A model generated the notes under the pieces. That model ran no database searches, was not told the origin of the DNA, and saw nothing but the letters and a program-made list of their open reading frames with translations. This document shows positions 56,160 through 64,000 of a stretch of DNA of 64,000 bases, piece after piece (the first letter of the stretch is position 1; the number at the start of each line of letters is the position of its first letter). The position numbers were made by a program, and so were the translations under genes. This stretch comes from Cordia subcordata (taxonomy: Eukaryota > Streptophyta > Magnoliopsida > Boraginales > Cordiaceae). Location: NCBI GenBank assembly GCA_028554755.1, contig JAPTOF010000002.1, positions 27,709,001-27,773,000 of the forward strand, read 5' to 3'.

Positions 56160-58546
56160 TAGCTCTTTTCACTCACAACCATTTGCCAAAAATGTTTTGG
56201 TTGGAAGCTCTTTCAACTGCAAGCTTCTTAATCAATAGGCTTCCTACCCACAACTTCAAAACAGGTTTTCTTATGAAATTCTATATAATGCTAAGCCTGA
56301 TTATATGTCTCTAAGGGCATTTGGTTGTCTTTTCTTTCCCTGGACTAAAAATTATAACATAAACAAACTTCAACCAAAGTTTAGACCTTGTGTCTTTCTA
56401 GGCTACCATCCTTGTACCAAAGGATACAGATGTATAGACCTTCATACTAAAAGAGTATTTGCGTCTAAAAGTGTAAAGTTCTTTAAGAGTTTCCTTTTGC
56501 TAATGTCTCTCCACGTTAGTCCTTCCTAGTCTTATCCACAATCTTCCATATCTCACCAGTTTCCTCCAATATCTCCTTAATCAGCTCCAAGTCTGAATAC
56601 AGTTCCTCAGTCCTCTAATACAGGTGAGCACTCTGCAGAACACACTGCACAACTGCCTTCTTACCAACACTACCCTCAATCCTCTTCTTCCACTAATACA
56701 CATTTTGACCAACAGTCTACTCTCTCTCTAAATTCACACGCACATTCTCTTCCCAATCCAAGCACTGAACCTTCATGTTTACTTACTCCTCCTGTTACTC
56801 AAAGACTTCCCTGTCATCCTATGCAAACAATATCTAAGATAGGGTCACTGCGCCCTCCTTTATATCTTATACACTCCACCATCCAAACACCTTCATCTAT
56901 TGAACCTACTACATACAAAGAGGCTGCTAAGTCTATACACTGGGTCCAAGCCATGCAAGAGGAGTTCCAGGCTTTCCAAAAGCAACACACTTGGGATCTT
57001 GTTCCTTTTCCTCAAGATAGAAAGCCCGTAGGTTGCAAATGGGTGTACAAACTTCAGAGGCACAGTGATGGCTCAATAGCTACGTTCAAAGCTAGACTTG
57101 TAGCTAAGGGATTCCATCAAGAGGAAGGCCTAGACTATACAGAAACATTTAGTCTAGTTGTCTAGGCTCCTACAATCATATTAGTCCTATGCTTAGCACT
57201 ACACTTTGACTGACCTATTCAACAGCTGAATGTTTCTAATGCTTTTTTGCATGATGCTCCTAATGAGACAGTATTCATGGTACAACCTCCAGGTTTTGAG
57301 GATAAAACTCATCCTAACTATCTGTGTAGGCTCAAGAAATCTCTCTATGGCCTCAAATAGGCCCCCAGGGCCTGGTATTCTATGCTAGCTAATTTCTTAT
57401 GCATTCAAGGCTTCAAGTGCAGCTTAGCCGACAATTCTTTATTCACTAAATACACATCCACATATACTATTGTCTTGCTAGTATATATGGATGATATCAT
57501 CTTCACTGGGAGTTCTCCAGTTGCACTAAAAGACTTGCTTCACACAATGAAGTCTCAGTTTTCCATGAAGGGTCTTGCTAGTATATATGGATGATATCAT
57601 CTTCACTGGGAGTTCTCCAGTTGCACTAAAAGACTTGCTTCACACAATGAAGTCTCAGTTTTCCATGAAGGACTTAGGCAAATTATCCTATTTTCTGGGT
57701 ATAGAAGTCTTCTATACTGCTGGCTCTGTGCTCTTACATCAAACAAAATATGCCAGAGATTTGTTAAATAGGGCTAGGATGAGTGATTGTCATTCTTCTC
57801 CAATTCTCTTCCTATTCAAGCCTAAAGTGAAAGATCAAGCTGTAGAACTGCTCTATGAGAATCCCACTGAATTCAGAAGCTTAGTTGGTGCCTTACAATA
57901 TTTAATCATTACTAGACCTGAGCTATGATTTTCAGTTAAGTATCTCTGCCAAAGTATGCATCATCTTACACACAAGGATTTTGTAGCACTGAAGAAGCTT
58001 TTAAGGTTTATCAAAGGCACTGTTTCAATAGGACTGCAGTTTACACCAAGGAGCTTAGCCCTCTATGACTACTCAAACAGTGAATGGGCTACCAATCACC
58101 TGGACAGAAAGTCTACAATTGGCTATTGTGTCTTTTTTAGGTCCTAACCTAATCTCATGGACTTCTAAGAGACAAGCAACTGTAGCCAGGTCCTCAATAG
58201 AGGCAGAGTACAGAGGTTCAGCATCTGCAGCTACTGAGATCAAATGACTTACCTATCTCCTTCAGGATCTGCACATTCCATTTCAAACTCCTACAATGTA
58301 TACTGATAGTGTTTCAGCCATGGCTCTTACATTAAATCGAGTATATCATACAAGGACTAAGCATATAGAGATAGATTATCACTTTGTAAGAGAGCAAGTT
58401 TTAGCTAAGAAACTCACTATGGAGTAGGTTTCTACAAGAGATCAAGTAACTGGCATTTTTGCCAAAGTGCTTCCTACGTCAAGATTTGATTTCCTCAGAA
58501 GCAAACTGCCCTTAGCTATGCAAGCTTAGCTCAGCTTGATGAGGGA
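56160..58546 (+). pseudogene. Copia pol remnant (integrase end, RT, RNase H), 5' truncated
   Basis: It begins within the integrase C-terminus (HNHLPKMFWLEALSTASFL) and continues with RPCVFLGYHPCTKGYRC, then RT pieces ([50 protein letters not shown]), VYMDDIIFTG twice (see the 100-bp duplication), LSYFLGIEV, and RNase H pieces ([38 protein letters not shown]). Stops such as those at 57163 and 57358 and several shifts make it non-functional. It is related to, but distinct from, the copia element in FAM91. Confidence 0.88.
57472..57671 (+). repeat. 100-bp tandem duplication across the copia RT active site
   Basis: The bases from GTCTTGCTAGTATATATGG to TTCCATGAAGG at 57472-57571 are repeated at once at 57572-57671 with no difference I can see. 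Each copy encodes VYMDDIIFTGSSP. A 100-bp unit shifts the frame, so the two copies are read in different frames. Confidence 0.92.
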
Positions 58547-58739
58547 TGTTAAGGGAAAAGCTATTGTGTGAAGTAACAGTAGTTAGATGCCAGCTGGCAA
58601 GTTAGATATAGTTAGGAGGTGGAGTAACCACCACACATGTACAGCTATAAATAGCTACCAAATGTAACTGACTCACATGACAGATATACAATCTTTCTCT
58701 TTCTATCATGATTCTCTCTCTCTATCTCTTATCTCTGCA
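58547..58739 (+). repeat. 3' LTR of the truncated copia element
   Basis: It starts TGTTAAGGG directly after a purine tract (GATGAGGGA) and holds a TATAAATAGC box near 58646. The end at CTCTGCA is inferred, since no 5' copy is present in the window. Confidence 0.6.
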
Positions 58740-59046
58740 CAATAAGGTCATTTAAATCATCATCATATTGAGCGACACGGAGCTCTTTGCCAATTATAGT
58801 ATTAGCTCTTTGCTAATTATAGTATGGATATCATTGTTGCAAATTAATCTGATATCCATCTGTTATTCATCATGCTACTCAGACTATAATGATACACCAA
58901 GTGAAAACTTTGATTTTGACAGCTGATTTCTACATTAATGATAACTCATATAAATAGGATATGTAGATATGTAACTGACAGCTGTAATATGTGACTGGCA
59001 GTTGTAGGTTAGTGGTAGGCAGCCTGTGTTAGGCAGTCATGCTATC

Positions 59047-59613
59047 CTATGAAGCACCAACACCTTCAAAGTGCAACGTATCACGTGTCGGACACCGACA
59101 CGTTCCCAACATGCTCCGACACGTGTCTGGCAAATTTTTTTTCAAATTCTTTCAACAAAAAAGACTCAGCCCTTGACCAAAAAAAAAAAAAAAAAATAAC
59201 TTACCTCCAATATTCCTGCGCTGGGTAGGATTGAAAAATTATGTTATTGTGTGTGTTATTGTATGTTTGATTGAAAAATTATTGGGGTTTTTCAGGTCTA
59301 TTGTTGTTGAACATGAATTACAAGAACTGGTGATTTTTTTCCTTTTCTTTTCATGCATGAATTACAAAAATTGGTGGTCTCTTTTTGTGTCATATTTTGG
59401 GGGATGGCTGAAGCCTATGAAGCAAATTGATTTGTCATGAAAAAAATGATATTTATGTAATATATTCATGATAAAAATGATATTTATGCAATATATATAA
59501 AATTTAAATATTTTTTATTTAACGTATCGTATTTTAGTTTTTTAAAAAAAGACGTATCGGCGTGTTGCATCGTGTCGCGTATCGTGGCGGCGTATTGTGT
59601 CCGTGCTTCTTAG
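59047..59613. mobile_element. 567-bp hAT-type MITE inside a copia LTR
   Basis: The left end CTATGAAGCAC and the right end in reverse complement CTAAGAAGCAC match. ATGCTATC is repeated exactly at 59039-59046 and 59614-59621, an 8-bp duplication as made by hAT transposases. Inside each end are CACGTGTCGGACACC- and CGACACG-like subterminal repeats. The copia LTR sequence joins up again across it (GCAGTCATGCTATC with AAATGTATCTATAAATATC). Confidence 0.82.
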
Positions 59614-60076
59614 ATGCTATCAAATGTATCTATAAATATCTGAGATGTACAATCATTTATTGAATTGAAATAAAATACAACATATCATGCTCTTTCTCTC
59701 TTTCTCTCTTCTTCATGGTATCCAGAGCCACAGAATCCTGAACCTTCAAAGATAATTCCCATGGTGATTCTCTCTATAGCTAAGCTCAATTCTTCGACTT
59801 GCTTCAAGCTGCAAAGCAACACATTGCGACACAAGTTTTTTGCTTCGCATAAGTTTTCTCTCTCTTCCCAATAAATTTCTCTCTCTCTCTCTCTCTTCAA
59901 ATTCGGGTTTTGTTTTCTTCAAAAATTCACAATTAAACCGATAAAATTGTTTCTCTTTGATAGAAAATCACTCGCCTAGCTTCTCTGAAGCTTCGATTGT
60001 CTTCGCAGCATATTTCTCTATCTTTTTTTGGTTAAGAATCTCGAATTTCCTCAATTCTAGGGTTTTTTCGATATCC

Positions 60077-60910
60077 ATGGCTCAAACAATTGAACTGCCT
60101 GCTGGATTGAAAAATCTTCTTCAAAATTATACTGCCATGACTCCAATAAAGTTGGATAACAACAATTGTGTCATGTGGAGAACTCAAATGGAGGCCTTGT
60201 TGTTTGCCAATCATCTCTTTGATCATGTTACTGGCAAGAAACCATGTCTTCCTACATACATTACTGCTACAGATGGGACTAAAATTGATAATCCAGAATA
60301 TCTTCAACGGTTCACCATTGATACTCATCTCAGGCCTTGTTTTCTAGCTTCTCTGTCTCTTTCTGTTTATCCTCAAGTGTATCATCTTAACACTACTCCT
60401 GCTATCTGGCAAACTCTTGCTGCAAGGTATGCTTCTTTAAGCAGAACACATGTTCAACAATTGAAGTTGTAGCTACACAACCTTGCAAAAGGCAATCTTA
60501 CTATGCATGCCTATTTAGATCATGCTAAGTCTTTATGTGATCAATTGACATCTACAGCTGTGCATATTACTGATGATGATCTCTTAGACTATATCTTGAA
60601 AGGACTACCGACTCAGTATGACTCGATTAGGTCTTCTATTAGGGTTAGGTCTACACCTGTTACCATTCCAGAACTTACAAAGCTTCTGTTGGCTGAGAAA
60701 CTTCATCTTCAAACATCCTCTTCTCTTCAAATATCATCCTCTACTGATCTTCACACTGCTTTTCACACTTTTGCTTCTACTCAAGCAAACATCTCCTATA
60801 GGGGCAGAGGTGGTAGAGGCAATTTTAGGGGAGGCAGATTACCTAAGTGGGGAAGGCAGATATCTGGTAGAGGAGCATCCTCTTCTCCTGGTATTCTGGG
60901 TCCATATTAG
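60077..60910 (+). pseudogene. Gag of the decayed copia element
   Basis: MAQTIELPAGL at 60077 opens a copia gag with [24 protein letters not shown] and an Arg-Gly-rich stretch (RGRGGRGNFRGGR). A TAG at 60470-60472 follows QQLKL, and the same frame continues beyond it. It is the closest relative in the window of the gag at 30625. Confidence 0.85.
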
Positions 60911-63895
60911 TGTCCTGCAGGCCAAGCACAAGCTCAGATTACCTCTGGCACATCTCAGTCTGCAAAATTATACTGCTAAATATGTGGAAAGCCAAATCAT
61001 TGTGCTCTGGAGTGCTGGCATAGGCTGGATTCTGAGAATTATTACAAAGAGAGGTCTCAGAAGCAGGCAATGGCAGCTGAGGTTGGCTTTTCTACTTCAT
61101 CTCCCACAGAATGGGTTCTTGACAGTGGAGCAAATGCACATGTGACTGCAGGCATGGCTCTTTTTTACTCTGCACAACCTTATCAAGGTCATGATTCAGT
61201 GACTATAGGCAGTGGTCAAACCTTGCCTATTCATTATGTTGGTAATGCTACTTTAAAAACTCTCTTCTTCTTTTTATCTTTCCAATCTCCTTCATGTGCC
61301 ACATATTGCTTCCAATTTACTCTCTGTGCATCAACTAACCAAAGACAAGGATTGTACCTTAGTTTTTGATGCAAAGGGGGTTACAATCCTGGACAATGCC
61401 ACACACAAGGTTCTGTTTCAGGCCCCTTGTGAGCAAGGCCTCTACTCCTTGACAACAGCAGCTACTGCTCCATCTGCACATCTCCTAAGTGTTACACCAC
61501 AATAAAGGATTCTGCCCAGCTATGGCATGCCAGGCTTGGACATCCTACTAGTTCCATAGTGCAACAGGTTGGTAGTCAATTAGGTATTTATGTTAAGAAC
61601 AATACAGATCATTGTATTGCTTGTGCCATATCTAAAGCTCATAGACTACCCTTTCCTGTTTCCGAAGTGTAACTGTTGCTCTTTTTCATTTGATTCACAC
61701 TGATGTATGGGGTCCTGCCCCTATTTCTTCTAATAAAGGGTACAAGTATTATATTTTGTTTCTTGATGATTTTTCAAGATATTATTGGCTATATCCTCTC
61801 AAATCCAAGGCAGAAACATATGATGCTTTTGTTAGCTTTACTACTCTCATTAAAATTCAAAATTCAATTTCAAGCAACCATAAAAACCCTAAGATCAGAC
61901 GATGGAGCTGAATATCTTACTCACAAATTTAGTCTTCTGTTGCAGCAAATGGGAACTGGTCATCAACTGTCTTGTCCATATACTCCTCAGCAAAATGGTA
62001 GGGTGGAGAGGAAGCATAGACATCTCATAGAAACAACTTTAGCCTTGTTACATTAAGCTTCTTTACCTTCTTTTCTTTGGGTAGAAGCTTTGGCTACTGC
62101 TAATTACTTAATTAACAGGATGCTTACTCCGATTTTGGGCAATGTTTCTCCTTATTTTAAACTCTTTGCAGAACAACCTGATTACACATTTTTAAGGGTC
62201 TATGGCTGTCTTTGCTATCCTTGGCTTAAACCTTATACACATCATAAACTTGAGCCTAGATCCAAGCCCTGTGTTTTTTTAGGATATTGTCCTACTGCCA
62301 AGGGTTACAAATGCATGGACCCTATCACTAAACAAGTGTTTATCTCTAGACATGTTTTCTTTATAAAAGATCCATTCCCATTTGTCAATCAATCTTTCCT
62401 GAAGATTTTGCTTCTTCCATTGGTTCTGCACCAGTAACCACTTGTCAATTTCATGCTTTTCCATTCACTACCTTTCCTTTTACTCCTAGTTCACAATCTG
62501 TTCAGTCTCATTCTCTATCTTCTAGTCAAGACTTGGTTGTACCTATGAAATCTAATGCTTCTATATCTTCTGCAGATGTTATCATTGCAGCTTCTCCACC
62601 AGCTGGTGTGTCTAGTTCCTCTGTTTCAGTCTCTGCAGGAGATATCTTAGAAATATCACTTTCTCAGTCCAATCCACTAATCTTTGCTTCTTCCAATTTT
62701 GCAGGACAGTTCCCACAATCCACTCATACAGTTAATGCACCTTCAGTTTCTCATCCTTCTTATGTTCATCCTTTTAACTCTCATCCTATGCAGACTAGAT
62801 CTAAAACAGGGTTTGTTCTACCTCCTCTATATCATATAAATACTCTACTCACCACTCTTCCTGACACTGAACCATTGACTTATAAAGCGGCAGCAAAGTA
62901 TGAGTGTTGGGTCGAGGCCATGCATGAAGAATATCAGGCTCTTCTCAATAAAAAAACCTGGGATCTGGTATCTCTTCCTCCTGGAAGGATTCCTATTGGG
63001 AATAAATGGGTTTTCAAGATTAAAAGAAGAATAGATGGCTCAGTGTTCAGGTAGAAGACCAAGTTAGTGTCTAAGGGTTATTTGCAAGAAGCTGGTATTG
63101 ACTTCACAGAGACTTTTAGTCCTGTGGTAAAGGCTTAAACTGTGAGATTAGTGTTGTCTCTTGCACTGCAGTACAACTGGCAGTTGAAACAACTTGATGT
63201 TTCAAATGCATTTTTACATGGTAGTCTTATAGAGACTGTCTACATGATGCAATCTCAAGGGTTTTTTGATCAGCAACATCCTACTCAGGTTTGCCATCTC
63301 AGTAAGTCTTTATATAGGTTAAAACAGGCCCCTAGGGGCTAGTTTCAAAGACTGTCAACTTTTCTTTTGCAGTTAGGCTTTCGCAACAGTAAAGCTGATA
63401 CGTCCTTGTTTATTCATAAGTCAGCTTAAGACTTCACAATCATGCTTATCTATGTAGATTTTTTGATAATCACAGGGAGTTCTTCAGCATATATTGTTGC
63501 CCTAATTAATTCTATGAGTCAGCAGTTTGCTATGAAGGATTTGGGCAGTCTTGACATATTTTCTAGGACTGGAAGCGGTCAGAACAGGAACTTCTATTGT
63601 GTTACATCAGCACAAGCATGCCCTAGACTTGCTTAAAAAGGCTGGCATGATACATTGCAACTCAGCTTTGGTTCCTACTATCACTAAACCATCACAAACT
63701 GTAAATTTCTCAATCTTATCCTGATTCCTATACATTCAGAAGTTTAGTAGGAGCTCTGCAGTATCTTACTCTGACAAGACCTGATCTTCAATCTGCTGTC
63801 AACACATTGTGTCAGAAGTGCATGCTCTTACACAGGCTGATTATGCTAGTCTCAAAAGATGCTTGAGATATATTCAAGGGACCATTTGGCAATGT
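60911..63895 (+). pseudogene. Protease-integrase-RT-RNase H remnant of the decayed copia
   Basis: Seen in order: a zinc knuckle CGKPNHCALEC near 60980; protease LDSGANAHVTAG; integrase THTDVWGP-like HTDVWGPAP; RSDDGAEY; GRVERKHRH (DDE residues present); PWLKPYTHHKLEP; RT segments KYECWVEAMHEEYQ, GNKWVFKIKRRIDGS, LDVSNAFLHGSL and SLYRLKQAP; then YVDFLIITG in place of YVDD, so the second catalytic Asp is Phe. Stops at 62054, 63052, 63136, 63340 and 63427 and several shifts break the frame. RNase H is represented only by its first few residues. Confidence 0.85.
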
Positions 63896-64000
63896 TAATA
63901 CAATAAATAAATAAACCAATATCCTCTCTACAAGCTTAAGTTTTTAGATGAGGTGATAACTTTAAGATAGTATAAGAGCCTGGAAGCCAAACGGTGCAGG
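63896..64000 (+). repeat. LTR-end-like sequence with a degraded primer-binding site
   Basis: Starting TGTTAATACAATAAATAAA, it holds AAGCTTAAGTTTTTAGATGA, a stretch common near the 3' end of plant LTRs, followed by GATAGTATAAGAGCCTGG, which looks like a mutated TGGTATCAGAGCC primer-binding site. The window ends before this can be tested. Confidence 0.35.

Larger units (their letters stand above)
58917..63895 (+). mobile_element. Decayed copia element with its 5' LTR split by a MITE
   Basis: The 5' LTR ends at 59715 (TTCTTCA), followed by the primer-binding site TGGTATCCAGAGCC. Its start near 58917 is a guess. A 567-bp MITE sits inside the LTR. Gag starts at 60077 and pol follows to about 63890, with many stops and shifts. 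No 3' LTR of this element is seen; the RNase H region ends abruptly at about 63895. Confidence 0.8.
54364..64000. other. ISA3 intron 8 or downstream DNA, filled by retroelements
   Basis: After exon 8 and its GTGAGT donor no further ISA3 coding sequence can be found. The stretch holds an LTR with leader minisatellite (55178-56010), a broken copia pol with 3' LTR (56160-58739), a second broken copia (about 58917-63895) and another LTR-like end (63896-64000). The part 54480-55177 shows nothing I recognise. Confidence 0.7.

Overview
This is a window of AT-rich nuclear DNA from a flowering plant, most likely a dicot. It has many small exons with GT-AG introns, a chloroplast starch-debranching gene, plant-type Ty1/copia and Ty3/gypsy retrotransposons, and many MITEs with the common plant terminus GTTTGGATT. 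The sequence alone does not let me name the species.

Three host genes could be assembled exon by exon, with reading phase agreeing at every junction. (1) 5939-14594, minus strand: catalytic subunit of eukaryotic tRNA-guanine (queuine) transglycosylase, QTRT1-like, 15 coding exons, 408 residues, including a 28-nt microexon. Its 5' leader is itself spliced and carries a short upstream ORF. (2) 21907-40864, plus strand: plant FAM91 homologue (human FAM91A1 family), 10 coding exons, 999 residues. (3) 45399-54363, plus strand: the first eight exons (about 309 codons, roughly 40 percent) of chloroplast isoamylase 3 (ISA3-like). No later exon was found before the window ends, so either the next intron is longer than 9.6 kb or the 3' half is lost.

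The rest is transposon biology. FAM91 intron 8 is 9.7 kb long because an 8.3-kb copia element (30048-38335, target duplication GTTTT) sits in it. That copia element is itself split just after its YVDD reverse-transcriptase motif by a 3.16-kb non-autonomous gypsy element (34084-37241) in the opposite orientation. The gypsy element has lost the RT core, RNase H and integrase core, but keeps one reading frame that joins gag, protease and an RT stub to the integrase tail through ten arginine codons. A 951-bp miniature of the same family (49936-50886, target duplication CAATG) lies in ISA3 intron 5, so two size classes of one family occur in 64 kb. Both appear to have LTRs ending TG...TA.

The last 9.6 kb (ISA3 intron 8 or downstream DNA) is a pile of broken copia elements. 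It includes an LTR followed by a palindrome-rich minisatellite leader, a pol copy with a 100-bp tandem duplication across its YMDD motif, and a decayed copia whose LTR was entered by a 567-bp hAT-type MITE. Smaller insertions include at least seven related Tourist-like MITEs (TAA-type duplications), a 1.1-kb relative, a palindromic element beside the ISA3 promoter, a Mutator-type MITE with about 160-bp inverted ends, a second hAT-type MITE in a QTRT1 intron, a probable SINE with a 16-bp target duplication, and a LINE remnant. I saw no tRNA or rRNA gene and no CRISPR array.
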